From positions 16,128 to 80,127 of the forward strand of contig JAEDFN010000002.1 of the NCBI GenBank assembly GCA_016292775.1: a DNA stretch of 64,000 nt, read 5' to 3'. The notes under the pieces are model-generated. The model was not told the DNA's origin. It searched no databases and saw only the letters and a program-made list of their open reading frames with translations. A program made the position numbers and the translations under genes. This DNA comes from Paludibacteraceae bacterium. Its GTDB lineage: Bacteria > Bacteroidota > Bacteroidia > Bacteroidales > Paludibacteraceae. Positions 18,231-27,469 of this stretch are shown here, piece by piece (the first letter of the stretch is position 1; every line of letters starts with the position of its first letter).

Positions 18231-19472
18231 TTATTTTTCTTCTTCTACTATATCGAGTAATTCAACTTCGAAAATAAGAGTAGAGAAAGGTTTTATTGTT
18301 TCGCTAACTTCTCTATCGCCATAAGCGAGGTCGTAAGGGATGTAAAGTTTCCATTTAGATCCTACAGGCATAAGTTGAAGTGCTTCTGTCCATCCTTTTA
18401 TTACTTGAGAAACGCCGAAAGTAGCAGGTTCATTACGCTCTACAGAACTGTCGAATACAGTGCCATCGATTAGTGTGCCGTGATAATGCACCTTAACCAT
18501 ATCAGTAGCAGTTGGTGTTTTACCTTTTCCTTGTTTGATAATTTCGTATTGTAAACCACTTTCTGTTGTTTTTACTTCAGGGCGTTCTTTATTTGTTGCC
18601 AAGAAATCTTCACCTTGTTTTTTGTTGTCGGAGTAAAGAAGTGCATTTTCTTCTTGTATCTTTTGTTGTGCTTGAAGATATTTTTTCATTTGAAAAGATT
18701 GTACAAATTCTTGACTCTTTTCTAATGTTGTGTAAGTTTCGTCCTTATCAAAAGCATCTATTACACCTCTTTTTACTAATTCTATATTGCAAACGGTATT
18801 TAAGTCGAAAAGAGATTCATCTTTGCCAATATTATTTGCTATTTCATTTCCTACAAAAAAAGCTTGTTTCTCAATGTAATTATCAGCATTTACATCGGAG
18901 AATGCTTTTTTGAATTTTTCGATTTCTTTAGGGTCACTGTTTATTACATTTTGATTCATAATATTTTTTACATCTGAATAAACAATGTAATAATTCAGTT
19001 TTTTAACATCATCTGTTGTTATTTCTTGTTTATTCATTGCTTTTTTGAAGGTATCGTTAATAAACTCTCGTATTTGATTATCATCCAATTCGCTTTCTTT
19101 TTTATCAAGAGCATCGAAAATACCTCTTTTAATTTCGTCGTAATCAGCCACTAATGCGGAGTCTCCATTAATAAAGCCATCTTTACATAATTGACCGTAG
19201 ATAAAGATACCTAAACTGGTACCCATTTGTGCGTTTTCAGATTCTTCTTTTGTTCCTTTAAATCCTTTTTCGATATGTTTTTTATATACACTTATTTTTG
19301 TTGAGTCGATTTGTTTAATGAAATTTAATTGTTGAGTTCCAACCAAATATCCTATGTTATAAGATAAAGAGTCGGCTTCGTTAGTCATTTCAACTGCTTT
19401 TTTATTACCGCAAGAAGAAAAGATTAATAAAGTAGCGGCAATTACTAATAAAAATATTTTTTTCATATTCAT
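18231..19472 (-). CDS. FKBP-type peptidyl-prolyl cis-trans isomerase lipoprotein
   Basis: 413 residues. Signal peptide II with lipobox IFSSC (Cys about 21). Helical region with repeated FKBP_N-like motifs (DSLSYNIGYLVGTQ near 34-47, again near 155). C-terminal FKBP domain (about 305-408) retains VKVHYHGTL, GTVFDSS, QVIKGWTEALQLMPVG and LAYG, so it should be active in the periplasm. Its FKBP domain is very similar to that of the 198-residue protein encoded just upstream, pointing to duplication. Confidence 0.9.
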   Translation of the reverse strand: MNMKKIFLLVIAATLLIFSSCGNKKAVEMTNEADSLSYNIGYLVGTQQLNFIKQIDSTKISVYKKHIEKGFKGTKEESENAQMGTSLGIFIYGQLCKDGFINGDSALVADYDEIKRGIFDALDKKESELDDNQIREFINDTFKKAMNKQEITTDDVKKLNYYIVYSDVKNIMNQNVINSDPKEIEKFKKAFSDVNADNYIEKQAFFVGNEIANNIGKDESLFDLNTVCNIELVKRGVIDAFDKDETYTTLEKSQEFVQSFQMKKYLQAQQKIQEENALLYSDNKKQGEDFLATNKERPEVKTTESGLQYEIIKQGKGKTPTATDMVKVHYHGTLIDGTVFDSSVERNEPATFGVSQVIKGWTEALQLMPVGSKWKLYIPYDLAYGDREVSETIKPFSTLIFEVELLDIVEEEK

Positions 19473-19484
19473 TTCTGTTTTTAT

Positions 19485-20081
19485 TTATTTTACAATATCT
19501 AATAATTCTACTTCAAAGATTAATGCAGAGTAAGGTTGAATCATACTTCCTGCGCCTCTTTCACCATAAGCTAAGTTATAAGGGATGAAGAGTTTCCATT
19601 TAGAACCTACAGGCATAAGTTGTAAAGCTTCCACCCATCCTTGTATCACTTGAGTTACACCGAAAACTGCAGGTTCACCGCGTTTTACGGAACTATCGAA
19701 TACGGTACCATCTATTAATGTGCCATGGTAGTGTACTTTAACTTTATCATTAGCAGTTGGTATGGCGCCTTTTCCTTCGGTAATGATTTCGTATTGCAGA
19801 CCGCTATCAAGGGTTTTTACTCCTTCGCGTTTTGCGTTTTCTTTAAGAAATTCTTCACCGGCTTTACGTTTGTCTGCAGAAGCAGCCTCTTTTTCTTCTT
19901 GTAATTTAGTGAAATAGGTATTTAAAAGTTGTTGTGCTTCTTGAATGTCAATTTCTAATGGTTTATGTTCACACATTGCTTCAACTCCACGAGCAAAAGA
20001 GTTGTAGTCTATTCCTTTAATTCCGCTTTCTGCCAAATGTTGACCGAAACTGAGGCCTATGGCATAACTTGTTTTGTCCAT
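19485..20081 (-). CDS. FKBP-type peptidyl-prolyl cis-trans isomerase (no signal peptide)
   Basis: 198 residues. No export signal: the protein begins directly with the FKBP_N motif TSYAIGLSFGQHLAESG, so it is probably cytoplasmic. A charged helix (about 55-85) connects to a complete FKBP domain (about 90-198) with VKVHYHGTL, GTVFDSS, QVIQGWVEALQLMPVG and LAYG. First gene of the four-gene FKBP cluster, directly behind a consensus promoter. It looks like the parental, compact FKBP from which the exported relatives could have grown; that direction is inference. Confidence 0.92.
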   Translation of the reverse strand: MDKTSYAIGLSFGQHLAESGIKGIDYNSFARGVEAMCEHKPLEIDIQEAQQLLNTYFTKLQEEKEAASADKRKAGEEFLKENAKREGVKTLDSGLQYEIITEGKGAIPTANDKVKVHYHGTLIDGTVFDSSVKRGEPAVFGVTQVIQGWVEALQLMPVGSKWKLFIPYNLAYGERGAGSMIQPYSALIFEVELLDIVK

Positions 20082-20114
20082 TTTTGATATCTGTTTTTTA
20101 TTGTTTTTACTTTT

Positions 20115-20145
20115 GCAAAGGTATAAAAATTAATTGATGTGGCAA
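20115..20145 (-). promoter_or_regulatory. Promoter of the FKBP-miaA operon
   Basis: TTG (20145-20143), 19-nt spacer, TACCTTTGC (20123-20115) on the minus strand: a full match to the Bacteroidetes consensus. Predicted start about 20108, giving a leader of about 27 nt. It lies between the pyrB stop and the first FKBP gene. Confidence 0.8.
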
Positions 20146-20148
20146 ATA

Positions 20149-21237
20149 TTATTTTTCCGGCATCGGGGATTGGCAATATATACACCTATATTCATTACCT
20201 TCTTTTGAGTATAGATTCGGTTGTTTTTCTATTGTGGTAATACAATGAGGGTTGGTGCATTTTGGTCCTTCTTTAGTCTCTTTTTTCTCTTCTACTGCTG
20301 TTTTGTTTTGTTCCTTCCATTGTAAAAGGGTATAAATAAGGGCCATTCTCACATATTTTCCGTTTCGTACTTGGCGGAAATATGCAGCACGAGGGTCATC
20401 GTCCACCTCTTGGGTTATTTCATTTACTCTTGGAAGTGGGTGAAGTACTATCATATTGGATTTTCCGAGTTGCATTTTTTCTTTGTCGAGAATAAAGCTG
20501 TCTTTTAGTCGTTCGTAGTCTGCTTTATTGGCAAATCTCTCTTGCTGAACTCGAGTCATATATAGCACGTCAAGCATAGGGATAGCCTCTTCGAGTGATG
20601 ATATTTCTACAAATTCCGGTAGGTTTCTGTTATTGCAAATTATCTCCACATCGTGTTTTACATATTCCGGAAGACGTAATTCATCAGGTGCAATAAGTAC
20701 GAATTTAATATTATCGTATTGGCACATTGCTTTGATAAGAGAGTGTACGGTTCTACCATATTTTAAGTCCCCGCAAAGGCCGATAGTAAGGTTGTTGAAT
20801 CTACCTATTTCACGGTGAATAGTGAGCATATCGGTGAGCGTTTGAGTAGGGTGGCTATGGCCTCCGTCACCGGCATTAATAATCGGAATTTCAGAGTATT
20901 GTGATGCGATATACGGGGCACCCTCTTTCGGGTGACGCATGGCAATAATATCTGCAAATTGGGATATAACGCGTACTGTATCGGCTACCGTTTCTCCTTT
21001 GCTGACGGAAGAACTTGCTGCGTCGGAGAATCCTAATACATTGCCTCCGAGCTCCATCATGGCGGCGGTGAAACTTAATCTTGTGCGTGTGCTTGGTTCA
21101 TAGAATAGGGTAGCTAATTTTTTCCCTTTGCATACTTCACTATACTTCTCTTTATGGTTGATGATGTCGGTAGCCAGATTCATTAAATCATCTATCTCTT
21201 TGGTTGATAGATTGGTAGGCTCAATAAGATGTCTCAT
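20149..21237 (-). CDS. pyrB: Aspartate carbamoyltransferase catalytic chain fused to a PyrI-like zinc domain
   Basis: 362 residues against about 305-310 for a plain catalytic chain. Residues 1-315 are a normal PyrB: carbamoyl-phosphate loop STRTR (49-53), 80s loop VSKGET, RHPKEGA (101-107), HPTQTLTDM (129-137), RVQQERF and HPLPRVNEI. After a charged linker, residues 327-355 contain C327-x4-C332-x19-C352-x2-C355 in the context CTNPHCITTIE...YRCIYC, the pattern of the zinc domain of PyrI (E. coli C-x4-C-x23-C-x2-C with NCIS and KCKYC). The PyrI nucleotide-binding domain is absent and no separate pyrI is in the window. It makes N-carbamoyl-aspartate. Last gene of the pyr operon, 6 nt after pyrE. 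The family similarity of the tail is read by eye. Confidence 0.93.
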   Translation of the reverse strand: MRHLIEPTNLSTKEIDDLMNLATDIINHKEKYSEVCKGKKLATLFYEPSTRTRLSFTAAMMELGGNVLGFSDAASSSVSKGETVADTVRVISQFADIIAMRHPKEGAPYIASQYSEIPIINAGDGGHSHPTQTLTDMLTIHREIGRFNNLTIGLCGDLKYGRTVHSLIKAMCQYDNIKFVLIAPDELRLPEYVKHDVEIICNNRNLPEFVEISSLEEAIPMLDVLYMTRVQQERFANKADYERLKDSFILDKEKMQLGKSNMIVLHPLPRVNEITQEVDDDPRAAYFRQVRNGKYVRMALIYTLLQWKEQNKTAVEEKKETKEGPKCTNPHCITTIEKQPNLYSKEGNEYRCIYCQSPMPEK

Positions 21238-21243
21238 CGTAGT

Positions 21244-21885
21244 TTATTTTTTCATCCAACTTTCGTCGGAAGGGTTGTTTCTAAATGCAATAAGACGTTG
21301 TTTGTCTTCATTAGCAATGTATCCCTCTTCGGCAGCAACTTCAACGAGAGTGTCGAGGTTTGAGAGACTGTAATTTGTTACTTTTGCTTCGGCGAGTCGG
21401 TCTAATCCTTTTTTCATGCCGTAAGTAAAGATACTTGCAACGCCGAGAACGTCGGCTCCTGCTTCACGGAGAATGTTTACCACTTCGATGCAACTACCGG
21501 CTGTTGATATAAGGTCTTCGATAACAACCACTTTTTGCCCTTTTTCAAGGCGACCTTCTATTTGATTGCCTCTGCCATGATCTTTTGCGCCGGAGCGAAC
21601 GTAGCCCATCGGTAAGTTAAGAATTGTTGCTGTTATAGCAGCGTGGGCAATTCCTGCTGTTGATGTACCCATAAGTATTTCCGCTTCAGGAAATTTTGTG
21701 CGTACAATTTCTGCCAATCCCTCTTCTACATCATTTCTTACAGGTATTGAAGAGAGTGTGAGGCGGTTGTCGCAATATATCGGACTTTTTATTCCGCTTG
21801 CCCATGTGAATGGTTCTTCCGGACGGAGGAATACGGCTTTTATCGATAATAAGTCTTTAGCAATTTTCTTTTCCATATATTTCAT
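21244..21885 (-). CDS. pyrE: Orotate phosphoribosyltransferase
   Basis: 213 residues. N-terminal FTWASGIKSPIYCDNR, conserved AKDHGRGNQIEG loop and PRPP-binding motif VVVIEDLISTAGS (about 122-134). It joins orotate to PRPP to form OMP. The first ATG (MKYMEKK) was kept because it lies 5 nt after the pyrF stop and the usual family N-terminus needs about these residues. Confidence 0.96.
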   Translation of the reverse strand: MKYMEKKIAKDLLSIKAVFLRPEEPFTWASGIKSPIYCDNRLTLSSIPVRNDVEEGLAEIVRTKFPEAEILMGTSTAGIAHAAITATILNLPMGYVRSGAKDHGRGNQIEGRLEKGQKVVVIEDLISTAGSCIEVVNILREAGADVLGVASIFTYGMKKGLDRLAEAKVTNYSLSNLDTLVEVAAEEGYIANEDKQRLIAFRNNPSDESWMKK

Positions 21886-21890
21886 TTTAA

Positions 21891-22592
21891 TTATTCATTA
21901 ACAAATTCTTGAAGGCAACGTTCGTAAGCTGCAACGGGATTTTCTGCAGCGGTAATAGGACGTCCTACTACGATGTAGTCGGTGCCTATCTCTTTTGCGC
22001 GTTCCGGTGTTGTTATTCTCACTTGGTCTCCTACGGCACCATCGGCGAATCGTATACCCGGTGTTACGGTGATGAATTCTTTTCCGCAAGCCTCTTTAAC
22101 TATTCCGGCTTCAAGAGGGGAACATACTACGCCATCTAACCCTGCAATCTTGGCATTCTTGGCATAATGCACTACCACATCATTTATATTGCCATTGATA
22201 AGTAGGTCGTTATGCATTCTTTCTTCGCTTGTAGAAGTAAGTTGTGTTACTGCTATTAAAAGGGGGCGAGTGCCATCCGGGCGGGTAAGACCTTCTAATG
22301 CGGCACGCATCATCTCTATCGTTCCTGCGGCGTGAAGATTACACATGTCAACGTCAAGGCGTGAAAGTACTGCCATTGATTTTTTTACGGTATTAGGTAT
22401 GTCATGTAATTTTAAATCGAGAAAAATTCTGTGACCGCGTTTTTTCAGTTGTCGTACAATTTCCGGTCCTTCCGCATAAAACAGTTCCATACCGATTTTT
22501 ACAAAAGGTTTTTTTCCGGTGAACTTATCTAAAAAATTATATGTCTCTTCTGCGCTTGAAAAATCGCATGCTATTATTACATCACGTTTCAT
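21891..22592 (-). CDS. pyrF: Orotidine 5'-phosphate decarboxylase
   Basis: 233 residues. Class I OMP decarboxylase with the catalytic array DLKLHDIPNTV (D59, K61, D64), TPGIRFADGAVGDQVRI near 183 and a final VGRPIT phosphate site. It converts OMP to UMP. It is translationally tight with pyrD (1 nt gap) and pyrE (5 nt). Confidence 0.97.
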   Translation of the reverse strand: MKRDVIIACDFSSAEETYNFLDKFTGKKPFVKIGMELFYAEGPEIVRQLKKRGHRIFLDLKLHDIPNTVKKSMAVLSRLDVDMCNLHAAGTIEMMRAALEGLTRPDGTRPLLIAVTQLTSTSEERMHNDLLINGNINDVVVHYAKNAKIAGLDGVVCSPLEAGIVKEACGKEFITVTPGIRFADGAVGDQVRITTPERAKEIGTDYIVVGRPITAAENPVAAYERCLQEFVNE

Positions 22593-22593
22593 A

Positions 22594-23505
22594 TTACTTA
22601 TTTATTATTCCTATTATGTCGGTTAAAGAATTAATTTTCAATTCACTCATCACGTCAGGGAGCTTTTCTATAATATTTTTACATATATAAGGTTCTGTAA
22701 GATTCATAGCTCCTACTTGTACTGCAGTAGCACCCGCCATCATCATTTCTATTACATCTTCGGCAGAAGATACGCCACCACATCCCATAATCGGTAAAGA
22801 GCAAGCATTTGCCACTTGATTTACCATTCGCACTGCGATAGGGAATACGGCAGGACCGGAGAAACCGCCCATTCTGTTGGCTATTACAGGTTTACGCCTT
22901 TTTATGTCTATTCGCATTCCCAATAGTGTATTGATGAGTGATAAACCATCGGCTCCACCTTCTTCGCATGCTTTTGCTATTGCCACTATATCCGTTACAT
23001 TCGGCGACAGTTTGATGAAAACAGGTTTTGTAGTTACTGCTTTAACAGCTTTTGTTACATCGTAAGCGGCTTGTGGTGTAGTGCCGAAAGCCATTCCTCC
23101 ATTATGTACATTAGGACAGCTGATATTTACCTCTATAATAGCAACTTGTTCTTCCTTATCAATTTTTTCACAACAGTAAGCATATTCGTCTATCGAGAAT
23201 CCGCTGATATTTGCAATTATCGGTTTGTTAAACACTCTTCTTAAAGCAGGTAGTTCCTCAGAAATAACCTTTTCTATTCCAGGATTTTGCAGTCCTACAG
23301 CGTTTATCATTCCGCTTTTACACTCTGCAATTCGCGGAGTAGGATTTCCGAAACGAGCCTCTTTTGTTGTGCCCTTAAAAGAAATTGAGCCTAAAATATT
23401 CAAGTCATATAGTTGAGCAAATTCTTGTCCGAAACCGAAAGTTCCGGAAGCAGGTATTACGGGATTATCTAATTTTACCCCGCATAAATTTACTGATAAA
23501 TCCAT
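22594..23505 (-). CDS. pyrD: Dihydroorotate dehydrogenase B, catalytic subunit
   Basis: 303 residues from the ATG at 23505 (MDLSVNLCGV). A longer open frame to 23649 exists, but it would overlap pyrK by 120 nt and its extra 48 residues do not resemble the family. Class 1B signatures: IPASGTFGFG near the N-terminus, active-site Cys in VNISCPNVHNGG (about 131), FIKLSPNVTDI, and FMN-binding GCGGVSSAEDVIEMMMAGA. It oxidises dihydroorotate, passing electrons to PyrK and on to NAD+. The adjacent pyrK confirms the 1B type. Confidence 0.96.
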   Translation of the reverse strand: MDLSVNLCGVKLDNPVIPASGTFGFGQEFAQLYDLNILGSISFKGTTKEARFGNPTPRIAECKSGMINAVGLQNPGIEKVISEELPALRRVFNKPIIANISGFSIDEYAYCCEKIDKEEQVAIIEVNISCPNVHNGGMAFGTTPQAAYDVTKAVKAVTTKPVFIKLSPNVTDIVAIAKACEEGGADGLSLINTLLGMRIDIKRRKPVIANRMGGFSGPAVFPIAVRMVNQVANACSLPIMGCGGVSSAEDVIEMMMAGATAVQVGAMNLTEPYICKNIIEKLPDVMSELKINSLTDIIGIINK

Positions 23506-23527
23506 ATTGTCGTTGTGTTTTAGACTG

Positions 23528-24271
23528 TTAGAAAATAATGTCGTTTTTAAAGAGTATTGGTCCCTCTTTGCAAATTCGTTTATTACCACTATTGGTTTTG
23601 CATGTACATCCCATACAAGCTCCGAAACCACAGCCCATTCTCTCTTCAAAAGAGAATTGACCGTCGATATGAGTGGCTTCGTAGATAGCTTTTAGCATCG
23701 GTAGCGGACCGCAGCAAAAAGTATAGTCAAAAAGCACGCAACTCTTTTCCATTGCATCGGTCACAAAACCTTTTATACCTCCGCTACCATCTACCGTAGA
23801 TACAATAGTCTCTATTTCAAGAGCTTTAAATTCATCGAAATAAAACACTTCTTCTGCGGTGTTGAAGCCCATAATCATTGTTGGTCTGCATCCTTTCTCT
23901 TTTAGTTTTTTTGCTAATGCAAATAAAGGGGGTACACCAACTCCGCCTCCTATGAGTAAAGGGTGTTTCATTTTTGGAATGTCGAGAGAAAAACCATTGC
24001 CAAGACCAACGAGCATATCTAATTTTTCACCCGGAACCATCTCGCTCATCTTTTTTGTTCCTTCACCGACAACCTTATATATTAATGTAATGGTATCATC
24101 ATTCCAGTCACAGATTGATATCGGACGACGTAGGAAACTGCCATCGAGTTTGATATTCACGAATTGTCCCGGAGAAGATATGTTTTTTGTGCATCCCGAC
24201 ACTATCATTTTAAATGTAGTAGCGGTAAGAGCTTCGTTGCTTACTATTGTGTATAAACCTTGTATTTTCAT
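23528..24271 (-). CDS. pyrK: Dihydroorotate dehydrogenase B, electron transfer subunit
   Basis: 247 residues from ATG 24271 (MKIQGLYTIV); an upstream TTG at 24295 would overlap carB and is less likely. FAD-binding RRPISICDW (about 47-55), NAD-binding GGGVGVPPLFALAKKL, and a C-terminal [2Fe-2S] site with Cys in ERMGCGFGACMGCTC plus a later RICKEGP. It carries electrons from PyrD's FMN to NAD+. Encoded 22 nt upstream of pyrD. Confidence 0.96.
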   Translation of the reverse strand: MKIQGLYTIVSNEALTATTFKMIVSGCTKNISSPGQFVNIKLDGSFLRRPISICDWNDDTITLIYKVVGEGTKKMSEMVPGEKLDMLVGLGNGFSLDIPKMKHPLLIGGGVGVPPLFALAKKLKEKGCRPTMIMGFNTAEEVFYFDEFKALEIETIVSTVDGSGGIKGFVTDAMEKSCVLFDYTFCCGPLPMLKAIYEATHIDGQFSFEERMGCGFGACMGCTCKTNSGNKRICKEGPILFKNDIIF

Positions 24272-24281
24272 GTCTATCAAA

Positions 24282-27200
24282 TTATTCGGCATCAATTGTA
24301 CTTACGCCTAATGTTTTTTCTTCCAATACGTCGAGAAGCACTCTTACGGTTTCAAGAGAAGTAAAGATACTTACATTGTTCTCAACTGCACAACGGCGAA
24401 TTTCGTATCCGTCGCGTGTTGTAGAACTGTGGTTTATATCGATAGTGTTTATTACGTAATTGATATGACCTTGACGTAGAGCATCAAATATTTCGGTGCT
24501 GCCTTCCGAGAGTTTGCTTCTACTACGAGTGCGTACGCCGTGTTTGCGTAAGAATTCGGCAGTACCGCGAGTTGCTTCTATATTGAAACCTAAATCATAA
24601 AAACGTTTTATTAGCGGCAAAGCTCTCTCTTTGTCGGAGTCGGCAATAGTGGCAAGTAAAGTACCATAATTGGCAACTGTCATTCCGGAAGAACGAAGAG
24701 CTTTGTAAAGAGCACGTGTCAGTTTATTGTCATAGCCGATAGCCTCTCCGGTAGATTTCATTTCAGGAGATAGATAAGCATCAATACCACGTATTTTTGA
24801 GAATGAGAAAGCAGGAGCTTTTACATACCATCTTTTTTTCTCGGCAGGATATACTTGAGTATAACCTTGCTCTTTTAATGATCTGCCAAGAATTACTTCT
24901 GTGGCAATGTCTGCCATTTGGTATCCGGTGGCTTTACTTAAGAATGGAACCGTACGGCTTGAGCGTGGGTTTACCTCTATTACATATACATCATCCTTCT
25001 CATCGGCAATGAATTGGATGTTATATAAACCAATAATTCCAATCTCTAAACCGAGACGTATTGTATAATCTATAATTCTATCTTTAACGGTTTGAGAAAC
25101 GGAGAAAGTAGGGTATACGGAGATAGAGTCTCCGGAGTGAATACCGGTTTTCTCTACGTGTTCCATAATGCCGGGGATGAAAACGTCTTTTCCATCGCAG
25201 ATGGCATCAACTTCCAATTCTCTACCCATTATATATTTGTCTACCAATACAGGTTGGTCGACATTAATTTCTACTGCAGATTGAAGGTAATGGCGTAAAG
25301 ATTCTTCATTACTAACAATTTGCATTGCTCTACCTCCAAGAACGTATGAAGGGCGAACGAGTACGGGATAACCAATTTTTGCTGCCACTTTTACTCCGTC
25401 TTCGATGTTTGTAACGGCTTCTCCGTTAGGTTGTGGAATGCCGAGTGTAGTCATAATCTTTTCGAAAGAGTCTCTATTCTCAGCATTTTCTATCGCTTTT
25501 ACATCGGTACCTATAATTGGTACATCCAGTTTGTGGAGTGGGTCCGCCAAGTTAATTGCTGTTTGTCCTCCTAACGACACTACTATACCTTCCGGTTTTT
25601 CCAAATGAATAACATTCATAACATCTTCTACAGTAAGAGGTTCGAAGTAAAGTTTGTCGGAAGTAGTGTAGTCGGTAGATACTGTTTCCGGGTTGTTGTT
25701 GATGATGATAGCTTCGTAACCGGCGCGGCGTATCGACCAAATAGCGTGTACTGTAGAGTAGTCGAATTCTACACCTTGACCGATTCGTATCGGGCCGGAA
25801 CCAAGTACAATAATTTTCTTCTTGTCAGAAACTATACTTTCGTTTTCCGTTTCGTAAGTAGAATAGAAATAAGGAACATAAGAAGAGAATTCGCTGGCGC
25901 AAGTATCAATCATCTTGTAAACCGGGAAGATGTTGTTACGCTCGCGTAAACGGTATAGTTCAAACTCTGTAAGACCCCAAATCTGAGCTATATATTTGTC
26001 GCTGAAGCCGAATTTTTTAGCATCTTTAAGTGTTGAGATGTCGTTTTTATTTGCTGCTAAGATTTTTTCAAATTCCACGATATTTTTAAATTTTTCGAGG
26101 AAGAACATATCAATCTTAGTAGCATTATAAATCATACCGAGGTCTATTTTTAGACGTATCAGTTGTGCTATAGCATAAAGTCGATCATCAGTAGCGGTAC
26201 GGATATAATCCAAGAGTTTGTCACTATCCCAATCATTGAATTTTTTGTGATATATATGGCAAACGCCGGTTTCGAGCGAACGAACCGCTTTGAGGAGAGA
26301 TTCTTCAATAGTTCTACCAACACTCATTACTTCACCTGTAGCTTTCATTTGAGTACCGAGAGTGTTTTGTGCATCGGCGAATTTGTCAAATGGGAAACGG
26401 GCTATTTTTGTAACTACATAGTCCAAAGCAGGTTCGAAAGAAGCCGGAGTATTTGCAATTTGTATTTCATCGAGGTGCAGACCAACGGCAATTTTTGCAC
26501 TTACTCGGGCAATAGGGTATCCGCTTGCTTTAGAAGCCAATGCAGAAGAGCGGCTGACGCGAGGGTTTACCTCTATTAAATAGTAGTTGAAAGAGAGAGG
26601 GTCGAGGGCGAATTGCACATTACATCCTCCCTCAATTTTTAATTCTCGTATTATTTTTAATGCCGAATCGCGAAGTAATTGGTACTCTTTGTTAGTGAGA
26701 GTTTGTGACGGGCACACTACTATAGAGTCTCCTGTATGTACGCCAACGGGGTCGATATTCTCCATATTACAAATGGTGATTGCAGTGTCGTTGGCATCAC
26801 GCATTACTTCATATTCTATCTCTTTAAAACCTTTTATACTTTTTTCTACGAGTACTTGATGGGTAGGGGATAGTGCAAGGGCGTGGCGCATAATGTCTTT
26901 TAGCTCTTCTTCATTGTCTGCAAAGCCACCTCCCGTTCCGCCAAGAGTAAAAGCGGGGCGCAACACTACCGGGTAACCGATTTCTTCTGCGGCGGCAATG
27001 CCCTCTTTCATGTTATTTGCTATCATGGAAGGCAGAACCGGCTCTCCAAGACTTTGACAAAGTTCCTTAAAAAGCTCACGATCTTCCGCGCGCTCTATAC
27101 TCTCGAATGATGTGCCGAGAATCTCTACATCACACTCTTGTAGTACACCTTTTTTTGCCAATTGTACTGCAAGGTTTAAGCCTGTTTGACCTCCAAGTCC

Positions 27201-27464
27201 TGGAACAATAGCGTCAGGGCGTTCGTATCTGATAATTTTTGCTACATATTCCAAAGTCAGAGGTTCCATATAAACCTTGTCGGCAATGTGGGTGTCGGTC
27301 ATAATAGTAGCCGGGTTTGAGTTAACAAGGATAACCTCATAACCTTCTTCACGTAAAGCCAAGCATGCTTGTGTACCTGCATAGTCAAATTCCGCTGCTT
27401 GACCAATCACTATCGGTCCGGAACCGATAACCATGATTTTCTTTATATCTGTTCTTTTTGGCAT
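24282..27464 (-). CDS. carB: Carbamoyl-phosphate synthase large subunit
   Basis: 1060 residues, full length. Duplicated ATP-grasp synthetase halves: first begins KIMVIGSGPIVIGQAAEFDYAG, second KIIVLGSGPIRIGQGVEFDYS near 560. Each half has an ENxxRE-type element and EVNPRxSRSS/EVNPRSSRT metal site. A C-terminal MGS-like domain (about 935-1060) is the allosteric region in homologues. Makes carbamoyl phosphate with CarA. The C-terminal domain retains a TRGTAEFLRKHG element typical of effector binding, so UMP/PRPP-type control of this step remains possible. Confidence 0.98.
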   Translation of the reverse strand: MPKRTDIKKIMVIGSGPIVIGQAAEFDYAGTQACLALREEGYEVILVNSNPATIMTDTHIADKVYMEPLTLEYVAKIIRYERPDAIVPGLGGQTGLNLAVQLAKKGVLQECDVEILGTSFESIERAEDRELFKELCQSLGEPVLPSMIANNMKEGIAAAEEIGYPVVLRPAFTLGGTGGGFADNEEELKDIMRHALALSPTHQVLVEKSIKGFKEIEYEVMRDANDTAITICNMENIDPVGVHTGDSIVVCPSQTLTNKEYQLLRDSALKIIRELKIEGGCNVQFALDPLSFNYYLIEVNPRVSRSSALASKASGYPIARVSAKIAVGLHLDEIQIANTPASFEPALDYVVTKIARFPFDKFADAQNTLGTQMKATGEVMSVGRTIEESLLKAVRSLETGVCHIYHKKFNDWDSDKLLDYIRTATDDRLYAIAQLIRLKIDLGMIYNATKIDMFFLEKFKNIVEFEKILAANKNDISTLKDAKKFGFSDKYIAQIWGLTEFELYRLRERNNIFPVYKMIDTCASEFSSYVPYFYSTYETENESIVSDKKKIIVLGSGPIRIGQGVEFDYSTVHAIWSIRRAGYEAIIINNNPETVSTDYTTSDKLYFEPLTVEDVMNVIHLEKPEGIVVSLGGQTAINLADPLHKLDVPIIGTDVKAIENAENRDSFEKIMTTLGIPQPNGEAVTNIEDGVKVAAKIGYPVLVRPSYVLGGRAMQIVSNEESLRHYLQSAVEINVDQPVLVDKYIMGRELEVDAICDGKDVFIPGIMEHVEKTGIHSGDSISVYPTFSVSQTVKDRIIDYTIRLGLEIGIIGLYNIQFIADEKDDVYVIEVNPRSSRTVPFLSKATGYQMADIATEVILGRSLKEQGYTQVYPAEKKRWYVKAPAFSFSKIRGIDAYLSPEMKSTGEAIGYDNKLTRALYKALRSSGMTVANYGTLLATIADSDKERALPLIKRFYDLGFNIEATRGTAEFLRKHGVRTRSRSKLSEGSTEIFDALRQGHINYVINTIDINHSSTTRDGYEIRRCAVENNVSIFTSLETVRVLLDVLEEKTLGVSTIDAE

Positions 27465-27469
27465 ATCTA

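Noticed and set aside
22594..23649. Longer pyrD frame beginning 48 codons upstream of 23505
   Set aside because: It would overlap pyrK extensively, and the extra residues are unlike any class 1B dihydroorotate dehydrogenase, whereas MDLSVNLCGV is the usual N-terminus.
24272..24295. TTG start extending pyrK by eight residues
   Set aside because: Overlaps the end of carB and adds residues not seen in the family; the ATG at 24271 gives a normal start.
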